Source: Streptomyces silvae (lineage in GTDB: Bacteria > Actinomycetota > Actinomycetes > Streptomycetales > Streptomycetaceae). From it: DNA of 64,000 bases. The notes under the pieces are model-generated. The model did no database searches, was not told the origin of the DNA, and saw only the letters and a list, made by a program, of their open reading frames with translations. The stretch covers positions 1-64,000 of the forward strand of contig NZ_JAERUC010000104.1 in the NCBI RefSeq assembly GCF_016745505.1. Direction: 5' to 3'. Of this stretch, positions 18,654 through 27,152 are shown piece after piece (position 1 is the stretch's first letter; each line of letters starts with the position of its first letter). Position numbers and translations under genes: made by a program.

Positions 18654-19217
18654 ATGTCGACTTCTGCGCAGCCTTCCGCCGAGACCGATTCGCCTTCCTC
18701 CCCCGCGACCCGTTCCGAGGGCACGGTCACCGACCGCCTCGTCGAACTGAACGCGCGTTACGCGGAGGCGTTCACCGACCCGGGCATGGACGCACGGCCC
18801 GTCCTGCACGTCGCCGTGGTCGCCTGTATGGACGCCCGCCTCGACCTGCACGCCGCGCTCGGCCTGGAGCTCGGTGACTGCCACACCATCCGCAACGCGG
18901 GCGGCGTGGTCACCGACGACGTGATCCGGTCCCTGACCATCAGCCAGCGGGCGCTCGGCACCCGCAGCATCGTCCTCATCCACCACACGAACTGCGGTCT
19001 GGAATCGCTGACCGAGGACTTCCGGCAGGAGCTGGAGCGCGAGGTCGGCCAGCGCCCGGTCTGGTCGGTGGAGGCCTACACGGACGCCGACCAGGACGTG
19101 CGCCAGTCGATGCAGCGCGTGCGCACCTCGCCGTTCCTCCTGCACACGGACGACATCCGCGGTTTCGTCTTCGACGTGACCACCGGATCGCTGCGCGAGA
19201 TCCTGCCCGCCTCCTGA
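18654..19217 (+). CDS. Small beta-class carbonic anhydrase-like protein
   Basis: A 187-residue cytoplasmic zinc enzyme family catalysing CO2 hydration. Zinc ligands and catalytic dyad are visible: C58, D60 and R62 in ACMDARLD, then H111 and C114 in HHTNCGL. The IRNAGG segment of the family is present. The first 45 residues are Ser/Thr/Pro-rich and probably disordered. The ATG at 18654 is preferred because upstream in-frame sequence crosses the inverted repeats. It resembles the short mycobacterial type (Rv1284-like). It is monocistronic and divergent from rsmH. Confidence 0.9.
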   Translation: MSTSAQPSAETDSPSSPATRSEGTVTDRLVELNARYAEAFTDPGMDARPVLHVAVVACMDARLDLHAALGLELGDCHTIRNAGGVVTDDVIRSLTISQRALGTRSIVLIHHTNCGLESLTEDFRQELEREVGQRPVWSVEAYTDADQDVRQSMQRVRTSPFLLHTDDIRGFVFDVTTGSLREILPAS

Positions 19218-19260
19218 ACCCTCCTCGACATACGGCCTACATCCGGCATATCGCCCCCAC

Positions 19261-19269
19261 TTATCCACA
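19261..19269 (+). promoter_or_regulatory. Single DnaA-box match upstream of moxR operon
   Basis: TTATCCACA is an exact match to the classical DnaA box and fits the Streptomyces consensus family. It is alone, so not an origin. It lies 140 bases before the MoxR gene. Function is speculative. Confidence 0.35.
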
Positions 19270-19317
19270 GGCGAGTGACACGAAGCGGTAACGGCAACAA
19301 GAATGCGGGTGTGACAT

Positions 19318-19338
19318 CTCTCCGGGTCCTCCGGAGAG
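19318..19338 (+). terminator. Hairpin after carbonic anhydrase gene
   Basis: Perfect 8-base arms CTCTCCGG and CCGGAGAG enclose a 5-base loop, 101 bases past the carbonic anhydrase stop and 71 bases before the MoxR start. It is a plausible terminator, without a U-tract. Confidence 0.45.
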
Positions 19339-19408
19339 TGTCCGTATTTCGGGGCGGGCCGGGCAGCTTTGTGCGTCGGCCCGTGCACAAGGGGCCGAGG
19401 AGGGCCGG

Positions 19409-20458
19409 GTGACGACCTATGACGATCGAGCGAGCCTCACAGATCTGACCACGACAGCGGAGCGGGTGCGCAGGTCGGTCGAGGGTGTGATCGAGGGCAA
19501 GCCTGAGGTCGTACGGCTTTCGCTGACCGTGCTGCTCGCGGAGGGGCACCTCCTGATCGAGGATGTGCCCGGGGTCGGCAAGACGATGCTGGCCAAGGCG
19601 CTGGCGCGGTCCATCGACTGCTCGGTGCGGCGTATCCAGTTCACGCCGGACCTGCTGCCCTCGGACATCACCGGGGTCTCGATCTTCGATCAGCAGCGGC
19701 GGGACTTCGAGTTCAAGCCGGGGGCGATCTTCGCCCAGATCGTGATCGGCGACGAGATCAACCGCGCGTCCCCCAAGACCCAGTCTGCGCTGCTGGAGTC
19801 GATGGAGGAGCGCCAGGTCACGATCGACGGCACGACCTACGAACTGCCCGACCCCTTCATGGTCGTGGCCACCCAGAACCCGGTGGAGATGGAGGGCACC
19901 TACCCTCTCCCCGAGGCGCAGCGCGACCGCTTCATGGCCCGGGTGTCGATCGGTTATCCGAGCGCCGAGGCCGAGCTCCAGATGCTCGACGTGCACGGCG
20001 GGGCCTCCCCGCTGGACGACCTGCAGCCGGTGGCGCACGCCCACGACATCGTGAAGCTGATCGACGCGGTGCGCACGGTGCACGTGGCCGAGGCCATCCG
20101 GCGGTACGCGGTGCAGCTGGTGGCCGCCACCCGCCAGCACCCCGACCTCAGACTCGGCGCCTCGCCGCGCGCCACCCTGCATCTGCTGCGCGCCGCCAAG
20201 GCGTCGGCCGCGCTGAGCGGGCGGGACTACGCCCTGCCGGACGACGTCCAGGCCCTGGCGGTCCCGGTGCTCGCCCACCGGCTGCTGCCGACGGCGCAGG
20301 CGCAGCTCAACCGCCGTACGGCCGAGCAGGTCGTGCTGGACATCCTGCAGCGCACCCCGGTGCCGACATCCGGAGGTGGCACGCCGGCCCCGGCGCAGCC
20401 CCAGCAACGGCCCGGCAGCCCGGTGTACGGCGGTCAGCCCGGCGCACGGCGCCTGTGA
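19409..20458 (+). CDS. MoxR-family AAA+ ATPase
   Basis: A 349-residue AAA+ chaperone-like ATPase. Walker A is EDVPGVGKTML, Walker B is IVIGDEINRASPKTQ, sensor 1 is ATQNPVEMEGTYPLPEAQ, and an arginine finger region (DRFMARV) follows. The C-terminal lid domain ends in a Pro/Gly/Gln-rich tail of about 40 residues. It starts with GTG at 19409 behind a GAGGAGGG RBS. The next two genes, DUF58 and transglutaminase, overlap it in series. This trio is a widespread cassette thought to assemble or activate a cell-envelope complex, but the substrate is unknown. Confidence 0.95.
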   Translation: MTTYDDRASLTDLTTTAERVRRSVEGVIEGKPEVVRLSLTVLLAEGHLLIEDVPGVGKTMLAKALARSIDCSVRRIQFTPDLLPSDITGVSIFDQQRRDFEFKPGAIFAQIVIGDEINRASPKTQSALLESMEERQVTIDGTTYELPDPFMVVATQNPVEMEGTYPLPEAQRDRFMARVSIGYPSAEAELQMLDVHGGASPLDDLQPVAHAHDIVKLIDAVRTVHVAEAIRRYAVQLVAATRQHPDLRLGASPRATLHLLRAAKASAALSGRDYALPDDVQALAVPVLAHRLLPTAQAQLNRRTAEQVVLDILQRTPVPTSGGGTPAPAQPQQRPGSPVYGGQPGARRL

Positions 20459-21828
20459 TGACGGCCGGGGCTCCCGGCCCCGTGGACGACAGCGACGACA
20501 AGGGCGGCCTGCGGGCGGCGCTGAGCGGGCTCACGACACGGGGCCGGTCCTTCCTGGCCGCCGGTGTGGCGGCGGCGGTCTGCGCCTATGTGCTGGGCCA
20601 GGGCGACCTCCTCCGGGTCGGTCTGCTGCTGGCGGTGCTGCCGCTGGTCTGCGTCACCGTGCTCTACCGCACCCGCTACCGGGTGGCGGGCAGCAGGCGG
20701 CTGTCGCCCTCGCGGGTGCCGGCCGGCTCGGAGGCTCGCGTCCATCTGCGCATGGACAACGTCTCCCGGCTGCACACGGGCCTGCTCATGCTCCAGGACC
20801 GGGTGCCGTACGTCCTCGGCCCCCGGCCCCGGTTCGTCCTGGACCGGGTGGAGCCGGGCGGCGTGCGGGAGGTGTCCTACCGGGTCCGCTCCGACCTGCG
20901 CGGACGCTATCCGCTGGGGCCGTTGCAGCTGCAGCTGAGCGATCCGTTCGGGATGTGCGAGCTTTCGCGTTCGTTCAGCGCCTACGACACCCTGGTGGTC
21001 GTCCCCCGTACCGAGCCGCTGCCGCCGCTGCGGCTGGCCGGGGCGGCCACCGGGTACGGCGACGGCAGGGCGCGCTCGCTGGCGCTGGCCGGCGAGGACG
21101 ACATCATTCCGCGCGGCTACCGCCACGGCGACGACCTGCGCCGGGTGCACTGGCGCTCCACCGCGCGCTACGGCGAGCTGATGGTGCGGCGGGAGGAGCA
21201 GCCGCAGCGGGCCAGGTGCACGGTGCTGCTGGACACCCGGCGCATCGCCTACCGGGGTGCCGGGCCGGGCTCGGCCTTCGAATGGGCGGTGTCCGGGGCG
21301 GCGTCCGCGCTGATGCACATGCTGGAGCGTGGCTTCGCGGTGCGGCTGCTCACCGACGAGGGAAGCGTCGTGCCGGGTGAGAGCGCCGACGGGTTCGCCG
21401 GGTCGACCCAGGACTCCGCGGACTCGGCGGGTCTGATGATGGACACCCTCGCGGTCGTCGACCACTCCGACGGCGGCGGTCTCTCCCGCGCGTACGACGT
21501 GCTGCGCGGGGGGAACGAGGGGCTGCTGGTGGCGTTCTTCGGCGATCTCGACGAGGAGCAGACGGCGGTGGCGGCCAGGATGCGGCAGCGCAGCCGGGGG
21601 GCCGTCGCGTTCGTGCTGGACGGTGACGACTGGGCGCGCGGTGCCGAGGCCGCGCCTGCCGCGCCGGTCTCCGAGCGTCTGCGACTGCTGCGGGAAGCGG
21701 GATGGACGGCGATGGCGGTGCCGCCCGGGACGGAGCTCGCCCGGCTGTGGCAGCAGGCGGGCGAGGAGGGCGGCGGGCAGTCCTCCGCGGCCGGATCGAC
21801 GACAGGGCTCTCCGGGGGATGGTCATGA
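20458..21828 (+). CDS. DUF58 domain-containing membrane protein
   Basis: A 456-residue protein with two adjacent membrane segments near residues 32-50 and 54-72. The DUF58 signature region follows (about 220-260: DDIIPRGYRHGDDLRRVHWRSTAR is the landmark, read in parts), then a vWA-like fold. Translation starts at ATG 20458, which shares bases with the MoxR stop (GTGATG). A GTG at 20455 is an equal alternative. It is the partner of the MoxR ATPase. Its end overlaps the next gene by 4 bases. Confidence 0.92.
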   Translation: MTAGAPGPVDDSDDKGGLRAALSGLTTRGRSFLAAGVAAAVCAYVLGQGDLLRVGLLLAVLPLVCVTVLYRTRYRVAGSRRLSPSRVPAGSEARVHLRMDNVSRLHTGLLMLQDRVPYVLGPRPRFVLDRVEPGGVREVSYRVRSDLRGRYPLGPLQLQLSDPFGMCELSRSFSAYDTLVVVPRTEPLPPLRLAGAATGYGDGRARSLALAGEDDIIPRGYRHGDDLRRVHWRSTARYGELMVRREEQPQRARCTVLLDTRRIAYRGAGPGSAFEWAVSGAASALMHMLERGFAVRLLTDEGSVVPGESADGFAGSTQDSADSAGLMMDTLAVVDHSDGGGLSRAYDVLRGGNEGLLVAFFGDLDEEQTAVAARMRQRSRGAVAFVLDGDDWARGAEAAPAAPVSERLRLLREAGWTAMAVPPGTELARLWQQAGEEGGGQSSAAGSTTGLSGGWS

Positions 21829-24245
21829 GCGGGCGTACCCGACTGGCGCTCTGCGCCTTCGCGGCCACGATGCTGGCGGCGGCGTCCTTGCTGCCGCTGG
21901 TCGAGACGGCGAAGTGGTTCCTGCAGGCCGCGTTCCTGCTGGCCCTCCAGACCGGTGTGGGGGTGCTCGCCCGCCGGATGCGCCTGGCGCGGGTCCTGAC
22001 GGTCTCCCTCCAGCTGCTCGTCACCCTGCTGACGCTGACCGTGTCGTTCGCCAGGGAGTACGCCCTGTTCGGGGTGGTGCCCGGGCCGCAGGCGGTCCAA
22101 CGGCTCGGCGAGCTGCTGACCATGGGCGCCGACGACGTCAACAGGTACGCCATTCCCGCACCGGCGACGGACGGCATCCGGCTGATGCTGATCGGCGGGG
22201 TGCTCCTGGTCGGGCTCACCGTGGACGTTCTCGCGGTGACCGTGCGCGCCGCGGCGCCTGCCGGTCTTCCGCTGCTCGCGCTGTACTCGGTGGCGGCCGG
22301 TCTCTCCGACGGCGGGGCGGGCTGGCTCTTCTTCCTGCTCGCGGCGTGCGGTTATCTGCTGCTCCTGCTGGCCGAGGGCCGGGACCGGCTGTCCCGGTGG
22401 GGGCGGGTGTTCGGCGGGGTGTCCCGTACGTCGGGCGGTCTGTCGGCCGGCCTGGAGGGGTCCGGGCGCGCGGTGGCGTCGGTCCGTACGGGGCGGCGCA
22501 TCGGCGTGGTGGCGCTGGGCATCGCACTGGTGGTGCCCGCGGCCCTGCCCGCCCTGGACGGCGGGCTGCTGGGCGGTACGGGAGGCGGTTCGGGCAGGGG
22601 TGGCGGCGGGGGCACCATCTCCGCGGTGAACCCGTTGGTCTCGCTGCAGAACAATCTCAACCAGCCGGAGAACCGCGAGGTGATGTCGTACCGCACCAAC
22701 GCGGACAATCCCCAGGACTTCTATCTGCGCATCCTGGCCCTCGACCAGTTCAACGGCGGCGAGTGGCGTCCGTCGACCCGCCGGCTGAAGGACGTCCCCG
22801 ACAGGCTGCCGCAGCCGGCCGGGCTGGCCGGGGACGTCTCGGTCACCGAGGTCAGGACGAACATCTCGGCGTCCCGCTCGTACCAGCAGACGTATCTGCC
22901 GCTCCCCTACCCGGCGAGCGAGGTGGACATCCAGGGCCGCTGGCGGTTCGAGCCCGAGGGGCGCACCCTCGTCGGCGACGACGGACAGACGACGCGCGGC
23001 GCGCGGTACGAGGTCAGCAGTCTGGTGGTGGAGCCGACTGCCGCGCAGCTCGCCGGGGCGATGGAGCCGCGTTCGGACCTGGCCCGTGAGTACACGCGGG
23101 TGCCCTCGTCGCTGCCCGATGTCGTCCAGGAGACCGCCGAGGTGGTGACCGAGGGCGCCGCGAACGACTACGAGCGGGCCGTGAAGCTCCAGAACTGGTT
23201 CGCCTCGGAGGGCGGCTTCCGCTACGACACCACGGTCACGTCGGGTACGGGCACGGCGGCGATCGAGCGGTTCCTGAAGGAGAAGGAGGGCTTCTGCGTC
23301 CACTTCTCCTTCACGATGGCCGCGATGGCCAGGACCCTGGGCATACCGGCCCGGGTCGCGGTGGGCTTCACCCCCGGCACGGTGCAGGCGGACGGTTCGG
23401 TGTCGGTCGGGCTGCGGGACGCGCACGCCTGGCCCGAGCTGTACTTCGAGGGTGTGGGCTGGACCCGCTTCGAGCCGACACCGTCCCGGGGCAGCACCCC
23501 GGTGTACACCCTGCCGGACACGCCCTCGCAGGACCCCAGCGATCCCGCGCTGCCGACGGACGGTGCCTCCGTGGCGCCGACCGACACCCCCTCCACCTCG
23601 GAGTCCTGCCCGGCGCAGGAGCGTCAGCAGGGTCAGTGCGGTGCCTCCACGGCTCCTGGTGCGACGGACTCCGCCGATCCCGGCACCCCGGCGGGCACGG
23701 TGGCCCTGTGGGTGCTCGGCTCCCTGGTGGTGCTCACGCTCCCGCTGCTGCCGATGCTCTGGCGTACACGGGTCCGTGGCCGGCGGCTCGGGTCCTCGGG
23801 AGGGCGTACGGCCGCCGACGCGGCGGCCAGGGTGATGGCCGCCTGGGACGAGATCACCGATTCGGCCTGGGACCACGGCATTCCGCCGGACGAGTCGCTG
23901 ACCCCACGCAAGGCCGCGGCGCGGATCGTCCGGCTGGGACGGCTCGACGGGGCGGCGGCCGCCGCGGTCCACCGGGTCGCGGGGGCGGTGGAGCAGGTGC
24001 TCTACGCCCCGGAGCCGGGCACGGCGTCCGCACCGGCCGATGACGTGCTGGCCGTCCGGACGGGGCTGCGGGCCTCGGCCGGCCGCTGGGACAGGCTGGG
24101 GGCGACACTCGCACCGCGTTCGGCCGTACGGGTGATCTGGGCGGTCTCGGAACGCCGGACGGCGCTCGCCCGCCGATGGTCGGACCGCATGGGCCGGGAC
24201 CGCTGGGCGGCCCGGCTCCGGCGGCCTTCACGACAGCAGGGCTGA
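21825..24245 (+). CDS. TgpA-like transmembrane transglutaminase-family protein
   Basis: An 806-residue membrane protein. The N-terminal 240 residues hold about six membrane segments. A periplasm-side transglutaminase-like domain follows, with catalytic C491 (EGFCVHFSF) and H534 (RDAHAWPELYF). The third acidic residue sits in GWTRFEPTP as Glu rather than Asp. A Thr/Pro/Ser-rich linker, another membrane helix near 640 and a DUF4129-like cytoplasmic tail end the protein. Start ATG 21825 overlaps the DUF58 stop (ATGA). Substrate is unknown; a role in envelope protein processing or cross-linking is inferred from the family. Confidence 0.92.
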   Translation: MSGRTRLALCAFAATMLAAASLLPLVETAKWFLQAAFLLALQTGVGVLARRMRLARVLTVSLQLLVTLLTLTVSFAREYALFGVVPGPQAVQRLGELLTMGADDVNRYAIPAPATDGIRLMLIGGVLLVGLTVDVLAVTVRAAAPAGLPLLALYSVAAGLSDGGAGWLFFLLAACGYLLLLLAEGRDRLSRWGRVFGGVSRTSGGLSAGLEGSGRAVASVRTGRRIGVVALGIALVVPAALPALDGGLLGGTGGGSGRGGGGGTISAVNPLVSLQNNLNQPENREVMSYRTNADNPQDFYLRILALDQFNGGEWRPSTRRLKDVPDRLPQPAGLAGDVSVTEVRTNISASRSYQQTYLPLPYPASEVDIQGRWRFEPEGRTLVGDDGQTTRGARYEVSSLVVEPTAAQLAGAMEPRSDLAREYTRVPSSLPDVVQETAEVVTEGAANDYERAVKLQNWFASEGGFRYDTTVTSGTGTAAIERFLKEKEGFCVHFSFTMAAMARTLGIPARVAVGFTPGTVQADGSVSVGLRDAHAWPELYFEGVGWTRFEPTPSRGSTPVYTLPDTPSQDPSDPALPTDGASVAPTDTPSTSESCPAQERQQGQCGASTAPGATDSADPGTPAGTVALWVLGSLVVLTLPLLPMLWRTRVRGRRLGSSGGRTAADAAARVMAAWDEITDSAWDHGIPPDESLTPRKAAARIVRLGRLDGAAAAAVHRVAGAVEQVLYAPEPGTASAPADDVLAVRTGLRASAGRWDRLGATLAPRSAVRVIWAVSERRTALARRWSDRMGRDRWAARLRRPSRQQG

Positions 24246-24743
24246 TGGCCTGGCCCGGGGTCGGGTAACCGGTAACCGGAGCGGGCGGGCTCGGCGGGGC
24301 CTGGGCGGGCCTGGGGCCGAGCCCTGGCTGGGCTGGACTGAGGCTGGGCCGAGGCCTGGCTGGGCCGGGGGCCGGAGCTGCTGGGCCTGAGCTGGGCTTG
24401 GGTCCGGAGTCGGCCAGGCCTGAGCCTGTGCCGGAGCAGCCCGGCTCCGGGCCTGAGCAAGGCTTGGGTCCGGAGGAGCGGGCGGTCCTGGACCTGGGCG
24501 TGGGACCGGAGCAGCCGGGCCTGGGTCGGCGGGCCAAGGCCCCGTGGCCCGGGAGCGGCCGGGGGCCCGAGCTGGGCCTGGTCCGGCGGGCTGAAGATCA
24601 TCCGCCCCAGGTCCGGCCCTCGTACGCACCCCGATGCCTGCCGACGCCCGCGCAGGTCCGGGCCCTCGGCCGCGCCCCGGGACCGGGCGTCACCCCCGCA
24701 GGGGCTGCGCCCTCGGCCGTCCGTGCACGCACACACGCAGACG
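24246..24743. other. Noncoding low-complexity region rich in CTGGGC/GGCCTGAGC repeats
   Basis: About 500 bases after the transglutaminase gene consist of degenerate direct repeats such as GGGCTGG, GGCCTGAGC, and CTTGGGTCCGGAG (two copies near 24388 and 24464). Several frames stay open on both strands, but they give only Gly/Pro/Glu or Arg/Ala/Pro low-complexity peptides with no RBS and no family likeness. It is most likely an expanded noncoding repeat. Confidence 0.7.
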
Positions 24744-24785
24744 CACATGAGGGGCGGTCGCTGTGATGCGACCGCCCCTCATGTG
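24744..24785. terminator. Bidirectional terminator, perfect 18-bp stem
   Basis: Arms 24744-24761 and 24768-24785 are perfectly complementary around TGTGAT. It sits between the convergent transglutaminase and DUF3040 genes and can serve both. Confidence 0.85.
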
Positions 24786-24872
24786 AGGCCGGCGTCAAGT
24801 CTTCGGTGTGCGCGGTCCGCGTCCTGGGCCGGTGGCTGGGGCTGTCCACCGCCGGGCCAGGAGGCGGAAAGC

Positions 24873-25277
24873 TCACTGGCCCTGTTCGTCGCGGCGGCGC
24901 TGCCACCGCTGTTCGATCCGGTTCATCATCGACCGGCGCTGCCTGGGATGTCGGCGTTCGCCTCCGCCCCCGCTCGCACTCCCCGCCGGCTGCTGCTCAC
25001 CGGGCTTCGGCGCCTTGCGCCATCCGGTGACCGCCAGCACGGCACAGCCCAGCATGACGAGGAAACCCGCCACACTGACCCAGGTCTGCTGGAAAACCAT
25101 TCCGGCCATGAGGAGCGCGATACCCACCAGAAAACCGGCTACCGCCTGGTAGACCCGTCGCCGGGTGTACCTGCGCAGCCCGCTTCCCTCAAGCGCTGTA
25201 GCGAACTTGGGATCTTCGGCGTACAGCGCTCGCTCCATCTGCTCGAGCATTCGCTGCTCGTGCTCCGAGAGCGGCAC
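24873..25277 (-). CDS. DUF3040 domain-containing membrane protein
   Basis: A 134-residue protein. The N-terminus MPLSEHEQRMLEQMERALYAEDPKFA is the DUF3040 hallmark (cited here as its landmark; key residues L3, E5, Q8, E12, D22). Two membrane segments lie at about residues 46-63 and 67-84. The tail is basic and Gln/Arg-rich. Function is unknown. In Mycobacterium a related small membrane protein also lies near the dcw cluster, as recalled from that genome. GAGGAGGACTCC precedes the ATG. Confidence 0.9.
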   Translation of the reverse strand: MPLSEHEQRMLEQMERALYAEDPKFATALEGSGLRRYTRRRVYQAVAGFLVGIALLMAGMVFQQTWVSVAGFLVMLGCAVLAVTGWRKAPKPGEQQPAGSASGGGGERRHPRQRRSMMNRIEQRWQRRRDEQGQ

Positions 25278-25578
25278 GGAGTCCTCCTCGTCGTCGGCCG
25301 CGGGGGCGACCGGTATGCGGCCCTTCCAGGATAGGCAGGGATTCGCCCCCGTGAAACCCGCCCTCTAGCCATAGCCAGTCCGGACCGCCATTTCGGCTCG
25401 GCTGCTGAGGCGTAGATTCCCCGACCTCCGATCCGTCATGCCGGATGGTGTCACCCGATCATACGGGGCCCGCGGCCCGATCGGGTGTTCCAAGCTGTAC
25501 TCCGTCTGCAGCTGCGTTGCTGATCAGCCGGGCCGCCGTCGCTTCCGGCGCCGTACTCCGGTGGTGTCACCGGACGCC
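25278..25578. other. Intergenic region, DUF3040 / methyltransferase
   Basis: About 300 bases without a gene. The 3' half holds the nested hairpin at 25452-25487. The interval 25340-25440 is the least GC-rich part and should carry the DUF3040 promoter on the minus strand, but no clear -35/-10 pair was recognised. Confidence 0.5.
25452..25487 (-). terminator. Nested hairpin downstream of methyltransferase
   Basis: Outer arms CACCCGATC and GATCGGGTG (9 bp, perfect) enclose an inner GGGCC-CGC-GGCCC stem. It lies about 90 bases past the methyltransferase stop and about 175 bases before the DUF3040 start. It may terminate one transcript or act as an operator for the other. Confidence 0.55.
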
Positions 25579-26337
25579 TCAGGCGCGCTTCTCCCCCAGA
25601 ACGTGCAGCTGGGTCGCCACCGAGTGGAAGGCCGGCAGTTCCGCGACGGCCGCCTCCAGCCTGAGGAGCTCCTCCATCGCGCCCGGTTCGGTGTCCACGA
25701 GAACGCCCGGCACGAGGTCGGCGAAGACCCGCACACCGTGGACCGCGCCGACCTCGATGCCCGCGGCCTCGACCAGGCCGGTCAGCTGGTCCGCGGTGAA
25801 CCTGCGGGGCACCGGGTCGCCATCACCCCAGCGCCCGGCGGGGTCCGACAGCGCCTGCCGGGCCTCGGCGAAGTGCCCCGCGAGCGCCCGGGCCAGGACG
25901 GCGCCGCCCAGGCCGGCGCCGAGCAGGCTGAGCGCGCCGGACGGGCGGAGGGCGTCCACCGCGTTGCGTACGCCCTCGGCGGGGTCGTCCACGTACTCCA
26001 GGACGCCGTGGCACAGGACCGCGTCGTAACCCACGCGGTCGACCACCTCGAACAGGCCGAGGATGTCGCCCTGGACACCCCGGACCCGGTCAGCGACACC
26101 GGCCTCCTCGGCACGGCGCTCCAGCGCGAAGAGGGCGTTCGGGCTGGGGTCGACGACGGTGACCCGGTGGCCGAGCCGGGCGACGGGCACGGCGAAGTTG
26201 CCGGTGCCGCCGCCGGTGTCCAGCACGTCCAGGGCTTCCCTGCCGGTCGCCTTGACCCGGCGCTCGAGAGCGTCCCTGAGGACCTCCCAGACCACAGCGG
26301 TACGGAGGGAGGCTCGGGGGCGCAGCTGGTCCGACAC
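25579..26337 (-). CDS. Class I SAM-dependent methyltransferase
   Basis: A 252-residue Rossmann-fold methyltransferase. SAM motif I is LDTGGGTGNFAVPVA (about residues 39-53), motif II VVDPSPNALFAL, and motif IV YDAVLCHGVLEYVDDP. It resembles the CmoA/UbiE/SmtA group and the substrate cannot be named. The GTG at 26337 has GAGGAG at good spacing. It may share a transcript with the HEPN gene upstream (102-base gap). Confidence 0.88.
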   Translation of the reverse strand: MSDQLRPRASLRTAVVWEVLRDALERRVKATGREALDVLDTGGGTGNFAVPVARLGHRVTVVDPSPNALFALERRAEEAGVADRVRGVQGDILGLFEVVDRVGYDAVLCHGVLEYVDDPAEGVRNAVDALRPSGALSLLGAGLGGAVLARALAGHFAEARQALSDPAGRWGDGDPVPRRFTADQLTGLVEAAGIEVGAVHGVRVFADLVPGVLVDTEPGAMEELLRLEAAVAELPAFHSVATQLHVLGEKRA

Positions 26338-26439
26338 GGCAGTTGACTCCTCGGCACGGTGCCGCCACGGACGGCGGAGCGTGAACAGTGCAGGTGGTAC
26401 GGGTGCTCTCCACCCTATTGCCTCGCACCGCCCGCACGG

Positions 26440-26982
26440 TCACCCCGCGTCGGGCCGCTGCCGCCCGGGCCCGTCCCTGCGGGGCTGCGGAAGGACGGGC
26501 TGGAGGACCAGCATCCGCTCGACCAGCCGCAGGAACATGGCCACGTCGCGCAGCAGGTCGTCGGCGTCGCGGCTGGTGGCCGCGCCGGGTATGCCCGCCT
26601 CCGCACGGGCCCTGCGCGGGGCTCCGGAGGCGAACAGGGCGCTCCACTCGGTGAGTTCCGGTGCGATGTCCGGGAGGACCTCCCAGGCGCTGCGGATCCG
26701 CTCCCTGCGGCGTCTGCCGGTCTCGGGCCGCCCGCGGGCGGCGAGCACGGCGGCCGCGGTGCGCAGCGCGGCGAGGTGTGCGGTGGCGTACCGCTCGTTG
26801 GGCACGTCGAGGACGGCTGCCTCGTCCAGCCCGGCGTGGGCCTGGGCGAGCAGATCGAGGGCGGCGGGCGGCGCCGTGGTGCGGCGCGGCACGGGGTGGA
26901 CGTCGGCTGCCGGGCCGGTCAGTGAGGGGGCAGGGCTGCCTGCGCGGCGCCGCGGGGCGGCGGCTGCGGACGAGCTGGCCAT
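26440..26982 (-). CDS. SAV_6107-type HEPN domain protein
   Basis: A 180-residue helical protein. A Ser/Ala/Pro/Arg-rich N-terminus of about 40 residues leads into the HEPN-like bundle (41-165). R64-x4-H69 in NERYATAHL fits the R-x4-6-H pattern of HEPN ribonucleases, though its location early in the domain is not the usual place. The ATG at 26982 has a strong AGGAGG and replaces a longer frame that runs into the divergent promoter. No nucleotidyltransferase partner is adjacent. It is divergent from the TetR-controlled operon. RNA cleavage is inference only. Confidence 0.85.
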   Translation of the reverse strand: MASSSAAAAPRRRAGSPAPSLTGPAADVHPVPRRTTAPPAALDLLAQAHAGLDEAAVLDVPNERYATAHLAALRTAAAVLAARGRPETGRRRRERIRSAWEVLPDIAPELTEWSALFASGAPRRARAEAGIPGAATSRDADDLLRDVAMFLRLVERMLVLQPVLPQPRRDGPGRQRPDAG

Positions 26983-27113
26983 GACGAACCTCCTGTCGTC
27001 GTGTGACGGCTCCGTGGCCGTATGTGTCCATCGTGACGGCCCCCACTGACAATCCCTCAGATCCCGCCTCTGACCAGGCACTTTGCTTCGAGCGCGAGTT
27101 CGGGCTAGTTTTT

Positions 27114-27133
27114 TGCACTGACTGGTCAGTTCA
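27114..27133. promoter_or_regulatory. TetR-type operator
   Basis: The dyad ACTGAC-TG-GTCAGT (27117-27130) is perfect, and its extension pairs 8 of 9 positions per arm. It lies 20 bases before the ABC gene start, between that gene and the HEPN gene. A possible -10 TAGTTT (27106-27111) with TTTGCT 18 bases upstream places the operator at the transcription start. The TetR encoded as the third gene is the obvious ligand-responsive repressor. Confidence 0.75.
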
Positions 27134-27152
27134 AAAACTTGGGGGTGGGGTC

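Noticed and set aside
21249..23972. A 907-codon open frame on the minus strand across the DUF58 and transglutaminase genes
   Set aside because: Arg/Gly/His-rich composition with no family motif; it is a shadow of the plus-strand coding pattern.
24398..24766. Possible Gly/Pro/Glu-rich protein of 122 codons in the repeat region
   Set aside because: It has no RBS, ends in the terminator stem and several other frames are equally open, so composition explains it.
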